Below, piece after piece: positions 56,432-64,000 of a stretch of DNA of 64,000 bases (within the stretch, counting starts at the first letter, position 1; every line of letters begins with the position of its first letter). The notes beneath the pieces are model-generated. The model worked only from the letters and a program-made list of their open reading frames with translations, was not told where the DNA came from and made no database searches. This stretch comes from Acinetobacter sp. ASP199 (GTDB lineage Bacteria > Pseudomonadota > Gammaproteobacteria > Pseudomonadales > Moraxellaceae): assembly GCF_022700675.1 (NCBI RefSeq), contig NZ_CP062182.1, positions 744,001 through 808,000 of the forward strand. The letters are read 5' to 3'. A program made the translations under genes and the position numbers.

Positions 56432-57118
56432 ATGAGTTATCTGATTTCTTTAAAATTAAAGGCTGAAACCCACCAAAGATTCCGCCAGATTCACCAGCAA
56501 CTGAATGAAGGTGAAACCCAAAGCCTGGCGAAACCGCTGGGTGAGGTGCTGGCAGATATCTCCTGTGAAATTGTCGATCAGGTTTTTGGCGAAATCTCGC
56601 GTTTATCTACCTCGGGTGACCGGGAGTCAGACAAAGTGGTGCAGCAGATTTTAGATACGGTACGTAAGTATATGCCGTGGTCGGTGTCATTTTTTGGCAA
56701 TGATCGCTTAATTCCGATGGTCAACTATTTAATTGAAATGGCTCACGAAAAAGATGATCAACACTATATTTCCTATAATGTTGATCATGTAATGGTGGTG
56801 GAACTGTTAGGTTGTGTGGAACAGGTAAAGAGTGGAAATAGCCAATATGTTTCGCCTGCCTTGAAGGCTTTTACCGAAATGGTTGATCAAGGGGTGACGT
56901 ATCTGGTACGTGAACCTAAAAAAATGTTGAAATTCAATTTGGTGGTTGATAAAACCTTAAATGGTGTAATTAGTTTGACCACGCAATTGGGCTATAAACG
57001 TCTGGAAAAATTGGGTGCATATTATGATGCTCAAGAAACCCATCGTTACTTTGATCATTTTCTAATGTTTTTGAATCAAGGGCCTAAAAATGACAGATCA
57101 AACCATTCAGAATCGTAA
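56432..57118 (+). CDS. Conserved-looking protein of unknown function
   Basis: 228 residues, helical, no membrane segment. Starts M-S-Y-L-I-S-L-K-L-K-A-E-T. AGGAG lies nine bases before the ATG at 56432 (an ATG at 56426 is too close). Motif-like pieces are W-S-V-S-F-F-G-N-D-R-L and H-V-M-V-V-E-L-L-G-C-V. I recognise no family. It lies 20 bases before the SDR gene and is probably co-transcribed with it. Confidence 0.7.
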   Translation: MSYLISLKLKAETHQRFRQIHQQLNEGETQSLAKPLGEVLADISCEIVDQVFGEISRLSTSGDRESDKVVQQILDTVRKYMPWSVSFFGNDRLIPMVNYLIEMAHEKDDQHYISYNVDHVMVVELLGCVEQVKSGNSQYVSPALKAFTEMVDQGVTYLVREPKKMLKFNLVVDKTLNGVISLTTQLGYKRLEKLGAYYDAQETHRYFDHFLMFLNQGPKNDRSNHSES

Positions 57119-57138
57119 TTCAAAACAGGAAGCATAAC

Positions 57139-57945
57139 ATGGCGCAGCAGGACAGTTTAAACAACAAAGTGGTATGGATTACCGGTGCATCTTCAGGTTT
57201 AGGCAAGGCTCTTGCTCAGGAGTGTGCCTTGCAGGGGGCGCAAGTGGTACTGACTGCACGCCGTATGGATGAACTGGAAAATGTCCGTTTAAGCTTGAGC
57301 AATCCTGATCAGCATATCTGTATCGCTGCCGATATTACCGATGAAAATCAGGTTCGTCATGCTTATGAGCAAGTGCTGAGCCAGAAAGGGCGTATAGACT
57401 GGCTGATCAATAATGCAGGTCTCAGCCAGCGTGCCTTGATTTCCGATACCACCATGCAAACTGAACGAGCCATTATGGAAGTGGATTATTTCTCGCAGGT
57501 GTTTCTGACCAAAACAGTTTTACCGACGTTCCTTGCACAAAAGTCCGGTCGTATTGCCTTTGTGTCCAGTGTCGCTGGCTTGTTGGGTACCCAGTATCGA
57601 GCATCCTATTCAGCTGCCAAAGGTGCAATCCATATGTGGGCGAACAGCCTGCGTGCTGAAGTGGCAGATCAGGGTATTCAGGTCTCAGTGATTTTCCCCG
57701 GCTTCGTAAAAACCAATGTCTCTTTTAATGCCCTAAATGGTCAAGGCAAACCGCAAGCCAAGCAGGACGAAGCGATTGAAAATGGTTTAGAGGCGGAGGA
57801 TTTTGCCAAACAGACGGTGAAAGCATTACAGCAGAGCGAAGAATATATTGTGATTGGCGGCAAGAAAGAAAAACTTGGCGTAGTAGTTTCGCGTATTTCT
57901 CCAAAGATGCTGTACAAGATGATTCGCAAGACCAAAGTCAAATAA
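57139..57945 (+). CDS. Short-chain dehydrogenase/reductase (SDR)
   Basis: 268 residues, classical SDR. NAD(P) motif T-G-A-S-S-G-L-G, N-N-A-G near residue 93, catalytic Ser in V-S-S-V-A-G and Tyr-x-x-x-Lys as Y-S-A-A-K. The A-R-R after strand 2 favours NADP. Substrate unknown. Similar proteins act on acyl or steroid-like substrates. A basic tail (K-M-I-R-K-T-K-V-K) is present. Confidence 0.88.
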   Translation: MAQQDSLNNKVVWITGASSGLGKALAQECALQGAQVVLTARRMDELENVRLSLSNPDQHICIAADITDENQVRHAYEQVLSQKGRIDWLINNAGLSQRALISDTTMQTERAIMEVDYFSQVFLTKTVLPTFLAQKSGRIAFVSSVAGLLGTQYRASYSAAKGAIHMWANSLRAEVADQGIQVSVIFPGFVKTNVSFNALNGQGKPQAKQDEAIENGLEAEDFAKQTVKALQQSEEYIVIGGKKEKLGVVVSRISPKMLYKMIRKTKVK

Positions 57946-57961
57946 ATCATTCAGCATAAAT

Positions 57962-57985
57962 AAAAGGGCGGCATTGCCCTTTTTT
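57962..57985 (+). terminator. Terminator after the SDR gene
   Basis: Stem AAAAGGGC/GCCCTTTT with a 6-base loop and T run, 16 bases after the SDR stop. Confidence 0.88.
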
Positions 57986-58163
57986 GATATCTCTTAAAAA
58001 GAGAAAATTAAAATATACATACCATTTATGTCTAGAGAATTTGATCCAAAGAACGCAGATCCGATAACACGGATATGCAGAAAATTACTTTTTCACTCTG
58101 GTACTTAAGTCAAAAGCCAGTATGTTAATTAAAAATAATAGTGAATTGGAATAAGCTCATTCG

Positions 58164-59438
58164 ATGAAAACTCCGGTGCCAGACTATCTCAAGCATGTTT
58201 TAAGCGCCTGCCGTGACAATGATAAAGGTGCCTTGGCAGATTATATTCCTGAGCTGGCAGCAGTAGATCCGGAGAAGTTTGCTTTGGCGCTCTCCACCGT
58301 AGATGGCACAGTGTATTCAACCGGTGATGACGAGCTTGAGTTTACCATGCAGTCTATGTCCAAGCCCTTTGCCTATGCTCTGGCTTTGCAGAAAGTCGGT
58401 TTGACCAAGGTTATGGAAAAAGTAGGCGTGGAGCCTTCGGGCGAGGCTTTTAACCAGATTTCACTAGAGAAAGACACCAATATTCCGAAAAATCCAATGA
58501 TTAATTCGGGTGCAATTACCGCCCATTCTCTGATTCCTTATAAACGCACCGTATCCCGTGCGGAACAGATACGCCGTTTTTTAAGTGGTCTGGCTGGGCG
58601 TGAGCTGAGTTTTGATACCGAAGTATATACCTCTGAAATGAAAACAGCGTTTCGTAACAGATCCTTGGGTTATATGCTACGTACAGTAGGCGTACTGGAA
58701 GAAGATCCAGAGGCTATTGTTAATGGTTATATCAAGCAATGTTCAATCAAGGTGACGGTCAAAGATCTAGCGATGATCACCGCGGTACTTGCCAACGGCG
58801 GGATTCAGCCGCAAACCGGTAAAAAATTGCTGGATCGTTCGGTGGTGCGGCAAGTCCTGAGTGTGATGCTCACTTGCGGAATGTATGATGCTGCCGGTGA
58901 CTGGCTGACATCGGTGGGTATTCCGGCTAAAAGTGGGGTCGCAGGCGGTATTATCGGTGTGTTGCCGGGACAGGTCGGCATTGCTGTGTTTTCTCCACGA
59001 ATTGATGAGCATGGACATAGTGTACGTGGCGTCGATACTTTTGAGCGTCTGTCCCGGGAAATGGGTCTGCATTTAATGGAAGGTACGCCATCGGCACAGA
59101 CCATTTTGCAAAGTCGTTATCTCACTGGAAAACGTGACCATGTGGTGGTGTATGAACTACGTGGCGTTTTGCAGTTTACTGAATCGGAAATGCTGCTACG
59201 GATTTTGCAAGATGAACCAGAAGGCAAAAAACGAATCGTGCTGGATCTGACCAATTTGACCTTAATTCATAATGTCGGTGCCCGGATGTTATTTGAAGGC
59301 GTAGCTCGCTTGAAAAAGGATGGTCATCCAGTCGTGGTGGTCGACTCGGAAGGAATTTTGAGTGAAGCTCAGATGAAGGGTAATAAAAGGGTTGTTGTTA
59401 AAGAAAAACTAACTAACTATCTAGAAAAATTTCAATAG
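58164..59438 (+). CDS. glsA: Glutaminase A with C-terminal STAS domain
   Basis: Hydrolyses glutamine to glutamate and ammonia. Residues 1-310 are a serine-dependent glutaminase: Q-S-M-S-K-P-F (Ser64, Lys67 of S-x-x-K), N-P-M-I-N-S-G-A-I, and K-S-G-V-A-G-G-I-I-G-V-L-P. Residues about 320-420 form a STAS-like domain (V-V-Y-E-L-R-G-V-L-Q-F, I-V-L-D-L-T-N-L-T-L-I-H-N-V-G). The extension makes the protein 424 residues rather than the usual 300-330. This domain pair is known in some glutaminases and may regulate activity. Single gene. Confidence 0.92.
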   Translation: MKTPVPDYLKHVLSACRDNDKGALADYIPELAAVDPEKFALALSTVDGTVYSTGDDELEFTMQSMSKPFAYALALQKVGLTKVMEKVGVEPSGEAFNQISLEKDTNIPKNPMINSGAITAHSLIPYKRTVSRAEQIRRFLSGLAGRELSFDTEVYTSEMKTAFRNRSLGYMLRTVGVLEEDPEAIVNGYIKQCSIKVTVKDLAMITAVLANGGIQPQTGKKLLDRSVVRQVLSVMLTCGMYDAAGDWLTSVGIPAKSGVAGGIIGVLPGQVGIAVFSPRIDEHGHSVRGVDTFERLSREMGLHLMEGTPSAQTILQSRYLTGKRDHVVVYELRGVLQFTESEMLLRILQDEPEGKKRIVLDLTNLTLIHNVGARMLFEGVARLKKDGHPVVVVDSEGILSEAQMKGNKRVVVKEKLTNYLEKFQ

Positions 59439-59531
59439 ACCTTCTTTCTACTAGCTTGCTTCAGCACGGAGTGTATGTCAGTAAATTAAAAAGCTCCGAT
59501 GATGCGAGGTTTTTTTCAAATCTTGAAATTC
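59439..59531. other. Short spacer after glsA
   Basis: About 90 bases with a weak hairpin-like stretch near 59490-59515. Nothing else seen. Confidence 0.3.
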
Positions 59532-59648
59532 TTATTTAATATGATCAGCAATATCGCTAAAGATCATACCTAAACCATGTGTCCCAGCATTCGGATAGCC
59601 TAAGCTACGGTCACCGACCGTACTGGCATGGCCCATATTTTTAAAGGT
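59532..59648 (-). pseudogene. Remnant of a DhaL-like (dihydroxyacetone kinase) gene
   Basis: On the minus strand about 38 codons are open and end with TAA at 59532. They read G-H-A-S-T-V-G-D-R-S-L-G-Y-P-N-A-G-T, which resembles the C-terminal G-R-A-S-Y-L-G-E-R-S-I-G-H-Q-D-P-G-A block of DhaL proteins. An in-frame TAG lies just upstream, so the rest of the gene is gone. The next gene to the right is the DUF559 copy B on the other strand. The identification rests on one motif. Confidence 0.4.
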
Positions 59649-59700
59649 GAGCTATGTATGGCGCAAGGGAAGGGATTAATAAAAATAAAAGAGCATAAAA

Positions 59701-60063
59701 ATGAAACCCTACAATAAAAATTTAAAACAGGCCTCAAGGGATTTACGCAATAACATGACGGATGCTGAAAAGTTGCTTTGGTCGCGGCTGCGTAATAAGA
59801 AAATACTAGGCTTGCAATTTTATCGGCAAAAGCCAATTTTAAACTACATCGTAGATTTTTACTGTCCTGCTGCTAATTTGGTGATAGAGTGTGATGGTAG
59901 CCAGCACTTTACAATTGATGGCTTAGAAGCAGATCGTATTCGCGATGAAGATTTGACTCAGCTTGGGTTAAAGGTTTTACGATTTGATAATGGGCAGGTG
60001 ATGCGGCAGTTGGATGATGTGGTGGAAGTGATTTATCAATTTATTCAACAAGAATCCCCCTAA
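59701..60063 (+). CDS. DUF559 (Vsr-fold) endonuclease-domain protein, copy B
   Basis: 120 residues with a complete DUF559 domain: M-K-P-Y-N-K-N-L-K at the start, L-R-N-N-M-T-D-A-E-K-L-L-W, F-Y-R-Q-K-P and I-V-D-F-Y-C (Asp52). V-I-E-C-D-G-S-Q-H-F holds Glu63, Asp65, Gln68 and His69. This is the normal size for the family. Copy A has the same layout but is quite diverged in sequence. It ends S-P-stop, and the codons TCC CCC TAA are already part of the following hairpin repeat. A mild AAAGAG precedes the ATG. Confidence 0.92.
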   Translation: MKPYNKNLKQASRDLRNNMTDAEKLLWSRLRNKKILGLQFYRQKPILNYIVDFYCPAANLVIECDGSQHFTIDGLEADRIRDEDLTQLGLKVLRFDNGQVMRQLDDVVEVIYQFIQQESP

Positions 60064-60158
60064 ATCCCCCTTTGATAAAGGGGGACTTCCCGCGAATTTA
60101 ATGGCAGTTTTAGATTCGTGTGGTTTCTCCCTTTTTTAAAGGGAGGTTAGGAGGGATT
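60053..60158. repeat. Inverted doublet of hairpin repeats (REPIN-like), locus 3, at the end of DUF559 copy B
   Basis: Left unit AATCCCCCTAAATCCCCCTTT with hairpin TCCCCCTTT-gat-AAAGGGGGA (60065-60085). Right unit CTCCCTTT-ttt-AAAGGGAG (60127-60145) followed by GTTAGGAGGGATT, the inverse of the left. Spacer of about 40 bases. The nuclease stop codon is again the TAA in CCCTAA. Confidence 0.88.
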
Positions 60159-60278
60159 ATTTGTGAGGATGGTTAGCAGTATGCAAATAATGATGCGAGA
60201 CTTAATACATTAAGATTTAGTTGAACAAATCAATATACTATAAGAAAATGAATTGAATGAATAAATATTAATCAAATC

Positions 60279-61718
60279 ATGATTTTTCCAAGACAATATA
60301 TTCAAGAGTGCATTGATTTAATTAGACATAAAACGAGTGATCTAAAGCATTTATTAATGCGTCTCAATAATTCGAAAAGACCAGAGGAAGCTTTGGGGGC
60401 GATGTGGGAAGTCGTGGTTTCTGCCGAATTATCCAAGTTGGGAAATGTAGATTTCGAAAAAGATTTTGGCGTAAATGTGAAGCCAGATATCTTTTTTAGT
60501 TCTGATCAGTTGGACTTCCTTGCAGATATAAAATGTATCTCTGATCAAAATAAACATGAAAATAACAGAGTTGGAGAGTTGCAGCTTTTAATCTATAAAC
60601 ACTTCTGTAATTTGGGTTTGAACACATTTTCATGTCATGTAAAAGTACAAGATACTATTGTTGAAAATAGGAATGGGAAATCAGTTGATCTTAAATTGCC
60701 TAAGGATATTTCAGGATATTTTCATAATCATATTAAAAAGGAACTAAAACCAGATAAATTCAATTATGATTTTAAGGACTTGGGTGACCATAAAGGATTG
60801 TGCTTTAGTCTAGAGGTCAGATTAAATGATCAGTATTCTACTGCGCATCATGCAAGTTATACCGTATCGGAAGATGATAAAAATACTACTCTTTATAAGA
60901 CTCTTGATAAGCAATATAAGCAGGTTGAATTTTATGAGGGATTCAAAGGTTTTATTGTCTGTGATGGTGATTATGACTTGTTTAGACAAAGAAATTATAG
61001 TGTTAGAAAGCAATATGCAACTTTTGAATCTGTCTGCAATCGTTATTTAGAATACAAAAGTAAAGTAGGGTTCGTTGTGGGTTTATGGATTGAAAATAAA
61101 AAAGGAGCTTTTGAGAGAGGTTATGACATAAAATTTGAAGTTCACTGTAATGATCTGTGTGAAAAGAAAAAATTAGAAAAATTATTTGGACATATTGTAG
61201 AAGAACTACCTGAAGTGATTAGATCACCAGTTAATGTTAAGAATTTACTATCTTCAAAAAATAAATACGGGAGTGGCTCGATTGGATTTCGAGGACAAAG
61301 TAATAAATTGGAAACAACTTATGGTTTTAGCTTGAGAGAAATCCAATCGGTATTAGCGGGTAAGGTGCAAATAATGTTAAATGACAAACATAATTTGTTC
61401 CCGTGTATTCCATTGCAAGAAATAGTGGAAATTTGGGTTGATCAGAAAGTCTATAAAGAAGATTTCATTTTCAACATAAGATGTAAAAAAGAATCTAAGT
61501 TAAGGATAGATAAAGAACTTTACAATTATGATGCCATTGTTGCTATAAAATTATTTGTTAATTTAATGACTGAAAAAATAAGCTTTTGTGATTTTGAGCG
61601 AAAATTAATTTTAGACAATAACCTGCAAAGTAATCCATTTAGAGATTATCTTGAAAAAGGGTATCTAATTAAAGACGCAGATTCAAATACCAAGTGCGAC
61701 ATATTTGTAGTTAGTTGA
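60279..61718 (+). pseudogene. Putative PD-(D/E)xK-type protein, 3-prime end displaced by IS30 copy 3
   Basis: Present frame is 479 residues. It starts M-I-F-P-R-Q-Y-I-Q-E-C-I-D-L and shows a nuclease-like pattern: Glu44 in M-W-E-V-V, Asp70 in K-P-D-I-F and D83-I-K85. This is the spacing of PD-(D/E)xK restriction-type enzymes, seen by eye only. The last 15 or so residues come from the IS30 left end. Removing the element and one target copy rejoins the frame to 62751-62829, ending D-F-I-stop, with about 26 other residues. AT-rich. Function unknown, possibly defence-related. It may still be functional with its changed tail. Confidence 0.7.
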
Positions 61719-62747
61719 AAAAGTTAGGTGTATTAAAATCATTAGACTTTTTTCAACTCGCAATTGGAAAGCACCCAATGAAGCAATACACCCAACTTTC
61801 TCAAGATGAAAGATACGAAATTTATGCTGCTTTGAAAAGCAAATCTTCAATCTCTACCCTTGCCAGGGAGCTTGGACGTTCTCGATCAACCCTTTATCGT
61901 GAGATCAAAAGAAATACTGGAAAACGTGGATATCGAGCTCAACAGGCAGAGAAATTTTCAAGTCAAAGACGATATCGATCCTCTTCACAAATGACAGATT
62001 TTGCTCTCGTTTATATTCGTTATCTGATTGGCTTAGATTGGTCTCCTGAGCAAATTTCAGGTGCTTTAACACAACGAGGTTGGCTTGATGTGCCTTCACA
62101 TGAATGGATTTATCAGTATGTTTATCTAGATAAATCTAAAGGTGGTAAGCTCCACCTTCATTTAAGGCATCAAAAGAAATATCGTAAACGAGGTTATAAA
62201 AATACAGACCGTAGAGGCCAACTCGTTGATAGAACAAGTATTCACTGTCGCGATGAGGTCGTCGAGAAACGTCAACGCCTAGGTGATTTTGAAGGTGATA
62301 CCGTGATAGGCAAGAATCACAAGGGGGCATTATTAACTCTGGTTGAGCGCAAAAGCTTGTATGTACATATCGTTCATTTGGGACAAACTAGAACCACAAC
62401 TAAAACGATTTCGTGTGCTTTAGCATGTTTGCGCAGCAGTCATGCCTACAGTGTAACCTTTGATAATGGTAAGGAGTTCTCCGAGCACCGGCGGATAACG
62501 GAAGCAGGGATAGAGACGTACTTTGCAGATCCATACAAGTCGATTCAACGAGCCAGAAATGAAAATACCAATGGTCTGATCAGGCAATATCTGCCAAAAT
62601 CATCTTCGTTTGATGAAGTGTCAAATGAACAAATAGAGCAGATAGAATTTGCTCTCAATCATCGCCCTAGAAAAACACTAGGCTGGTATACGCCTAGTGA
62701 AGTTATGGCTGGTTTTTATACTGTTGCACTTGCTGCTTGAATCCGCC
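61676..62747 (+). mobile_element. IS30-family insertion sequence, copy 3 (1072 bp)
   Basis: Same ends and length as copies 1 and 2, with a 3-bp target duplication AGA (61673-61675 and 62748-62750). It is inserted inside the last codons of the nuclease-like gene. Confidence 0.95.
61778..62740 (+). CDS. IS30-family transposase (copy 3)
   Basis: 320 residues, same protein as copies 1 and 2, ATG at 61778. A TTG at 61715 overlaps the end of the interrupted gene and would add 21 residues. Confidence 0.93.
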   Translation: MKQYTQLSQDERYEIYAALKSKSSISTLARELGRSRSTLYREIKRNTGKRGYRAQQAEKFSSQRRYRSSSQMTDFALVYIRYLIGLDWSPEQISGALTQRGWLDVPSHEWIYQYVYLDKSKGGKLHLHLRHQKKYRKRGYKNTDRRGQLVDRTSIHCRDEVVEKRQRLGDFEGDTVIGKNHKGALLTLVERKSLYVHIVHLGQTRTTTKTISCALACLRSSHAYSVTFDNGKEFSEHRRITEAGIETYFADPYKSIQRARNENTNGLIRQYLPKSSSFDEVSNEQIEQIEFALNHRPRKTLGWYTPSEVMAGFYTVALAA

Positions 62748-62750
62748 AGA

Positions 62751-62829
62751 TGTAAGAGTCATAAGTGATGATTATATTGGTTTCAAATTTGATATTAATA
62801 AGAGTCCACTAATTTCTGATTTTATTTAA
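62751..62829 (+). pseudogene. Displaced 3-prime end of the nuclease-like gene
   Basis: 79 bases that continue the reading frame of the 60279 gene when the IS is removed: V-R-V-I-S-D-D-Y-I-G-F-K-F-D-I-N-K and S-P-L-I-S-D-F-I, then TAA. The stop is immediately followed by hairpin repeat locus 4. Confidence 0.8.
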
Positions 62830-62926
62830 TCCCTCCCAACCTCCCTTTTAGAAAGGGAGGAGCTATCACGCAATCCATTTGATCCGTAAAATTCCCCTCT
62901 TTTTCAAAGAGGGGTTAGGGGAGATT
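62828..62926. repeat. Inverted doublet of hairpin repeats (REPIN-like), locus 4
   Basis: Left unit AATCCCTCCCAACCTCCC with hairpin CCTCCCTTT-tag-AAAGGGAGG (62840-62860). Right unit CCCCTCTTT-ttc-AAAGAGGGG (62894-62914) and TTAGGGGAGATT. It adjoins the original stop of the interrupted gene, so the same contact between stop codon and repeat is seen here with a different protein. Confidence 0.85.
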
Positions 62927-62942
62927 AAAAAATTTAAAACAA

Positions 62943-62970
62943 AAAAATCCCCTCACTTGAGGGGATTTTT
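62943..62970. terminator. Bidirectional terminator beside metH
   Basis: 13-bp stem AAAAATCCCCTCA and its complement with a 2-base loop. Very similar to the terminator between the RelA/SpoT gene and valS at 53307. Confidence 0.85.
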
Positions 62971-62971
62971 A

Positions 62972-63008
62972 TTCCCCCTTTGTTGAAGGGGGAATAGGGG
63001 GGGATTCA
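62972..63008. repeat. Single hairpin unit of the same repeat family
   Basis: TTCCCCCTT-tgttg-AAGGGGGAA (62972-62994) followed by TAGGGGGGGATT, one half of a doublet, immediately before the metH stop. Confidence 0.7.
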
Positions 63009-63016
63009 TTAATCCT

Positions 63017-64000
63017 TTAAACCACAGAATCATCCAAATTCGGCGCTAACCAACGTTTTGCTTCATCCAACGTCCAACCTTTACGCTTCGCATAATCTTC
63101 TAACTGATCACCAGAGATTTTACCCACGTTAAAATATTCAGTTTCAGGGTTTGCATAATAGAAACCGCTTACTGATGAAGGTGGCCACATTGCAAAGCTA
63201 GAGGTTAAGTAAGTCCCAATCTTGTCCGTTGTACCTAACCAATCAAACAGTGGCGCTTTTTCAGAATGCTCAGGACACGCAGGGTAGCCCGGTGCAGGAC
63301 GAATACCGACATACTTCTCTTTAATCAAATCTTCATTTGAAAGCTGTTCGTCTGCTTGGTAGCCCCAGAACTCTTTACGAATACGCTGATGTAAATGCTC
63401 TGCAAATGCTTCAGCAAAACGGTCGCCCAAGGCTTGAACCATAATCGCGTTATAGTCATCACCTTTGGCTTTGTATTCTTGAGAAAGTTCTTCCGCACCA
63501 AAGATCGATACAGTGAAACCACCCAAGTAATCCTGCGCCACATCTTTCGGTGCAACAAAGTCAGCTAAAGAGAAGTTCGCTTTACCTGTCACTTTGTCAG
63601 ACTGCTGACGTAAATGCTCGAAGCTATGCGTCACATTGCCATTTTCATCAGTTACCGCAACGGTATCCGCTGCAACACGGTTGGCAGGGTAAATGCTGAA
63701 TGTTGCACGTGCATCGAAACGTTTATTCTCAATGATGTCTTTCAGCATTGCTTGCGCATTTTCAAACAAATCACGTGCTGCTTCGCCCACTACTTCATCT
63801 TCAAGGATTTTCGGGTATTTACCCGCCAAACTCCAAGAAATAAAGAATGGTGTCCAGTCAAAGTATTCCACCAATGTTTCTAAAGAATAATTGGTGAAGG
63901 TTTGCGTACCAATAAAGTTAGGCTTCGCAGGGGCATTCTTGTCAAAATCAATTTTGAAACCGTTTTCAATAGATTCAGCATAAGACAACTTCGCCGCTTT
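63017..64000 (-). CDS. metH: Cobalamin-dependent methionine synthase MetH, C-terminal part (cut by window end)
   Basis: About 327 residues of the C-terminal AdoMet-binding activation domain. The AdoMet motif R-P-A-P-G-Y-P-A-C-P-E-H is unmistakable, as are L-A-D-F-V-A-P and the C-terminal F-A-M-W-P-P-S-S-V-S-G-F-Y. The frame is open to the last base of the window (K-A-A-K-L-S-Y-A-E). The N-terminal homocysteine, folate and cobalamin domains lie outside. The protein ends 9 bases from the last repeat unit. Confidence 0.96.
   Translation of the reverse strand, partial: KAAKLSYAESIENGFKIDFDKNAPAKPNFIGTQTFTNYSLETLVEYFDWTPFFISWSLAGKYPKILEDEVVGEAARDLFENAQAMLKDIIENKRFDARATFSIYPANRVAADTVAVTDENGNVTHSFEHLRQQSDKVTGKANFSLADFVAPKDVAQDYLGGFTVSIFGAEELSQEYKAKGDDYNAIMVQALGDRFAEAFAEHLHQRIRKEFWGYQADEQLSNEDLIKEKYVGIRPAPGYPACPEHSEKAPLFDWLGTTDKIGTYLTSSFAMWPPSSVSGFYYANPETEYFNVGKISGDQLEDYAKRKGWTLDEAKRWLAPNLDDSVV

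Noticed and set aside
31224..62747. Composite transposon formed by IS30 copies 2 and 3
   Set aside because: Each copy has its own different target duplication, and the segment contains essential genes such as valS and ispA. A transposon would have one shared outer duplication.

Overview
The window looks like chromosomal DNA of an Acinetobacter species. The wax ester synthase at 24661-26043 matches the Acinetobacter AtfA/WS-DGAT family from end to end. Other genus-typical features are the biotin genes in the order bioB-esterase-bioA-bioF-bioC-bioD, an APS-type CysH, ThrH, several FadL-like outer-membrane proteins and IS30/IS5-type insertion sequences. I cannot name the species from sequence alone. 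No rRNA, CRISPR array, prophage or plasmid replication gene is visible. There is one tRNA, tRNA-Arg(CCU).

Layout. 1-5309: biotin synthesis, with bioB cut by the window start, a BioH-like esterase, and bioA-F-C-D joined by ATGA overlaps. 5661-6732: IS30 copy 1. 6879-10129: a DUF2946-like protein and a short-Q-loop (CIO-type) cytochrome bd oxidase with a 35-residue small subunit. 10314-15118: a small conserved protein, SbmA-type peptide importer, lipoprotein, DJ-1/PfpI protein and an exported protein. 15497-16246: an AT-rich membrane protein gene. 16293-19613: gatCAB, divergent from mreB-mreC-mreD-maf-rng (19747-24194). 24330-28076: a small ORF, atfA, cysH, thrH. 28130-33633: three FadL-family paralogues with IS30 copy 2 among them. 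33980-47177: tRNA-Arg, amino-acid permease, prpF, ispA, putP, qmcA-nfeD, patatin lipoprotein, acyltransferase, MFS transporter, porin, HAD hydrolase, DUF421 protein. 47473-48386: an IS5-type element with a split transposase. 48491-53305: carbonic anhydrase, two J-domain-like paralogues, a DUF559 nuclease and a RelA/SpoT-domain protein. 53353-59438: valS, a hypothetical, an SDR, and glutaminase with a STAS domain. 59532-62829: a decayed DhaL-like fragment, a second DUF559 nuclease, and a putative PD-(D/E)xK protein gene broken by IS30 copy 3. 63017-64000: the C-terminal part of metH.

The core genes form familiar units: biotin synthesis, terminal oxidase, tRNA amidotransferase, rod-shape complex and surface-lipid functions. 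The most unusual signal is in the accessory parts. Four inverted doublets of short GC-rich hairpins lie in intergenic space (15123-15263, 52048-52160, 60053-60158, 62828-62926). They resemble the REPIN layout, but no RAYT transposase is present. Two of them start inside the last codons of DUF559 nuclease genes and supply their stop codon. Three AT-rich cargo-like genes (membrane protein, RelA/SpoT protein, nuclease-like protein) each begin shortly after such a doublet and run towards a convergent housekeeping gene (gatB, valS, metH). I propose this DUF559/doublet/cargo arrangement as the best candidate for an undescribed system.

The three IS30 copies look identical, are each 1072 bp, and each has its own intact 3-bp target duplication (AAC, ATT, AGA). 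They therefore appear to be recent independent insertions. Removing copy 3 in silico restores a longer reading frame ending at 62829.
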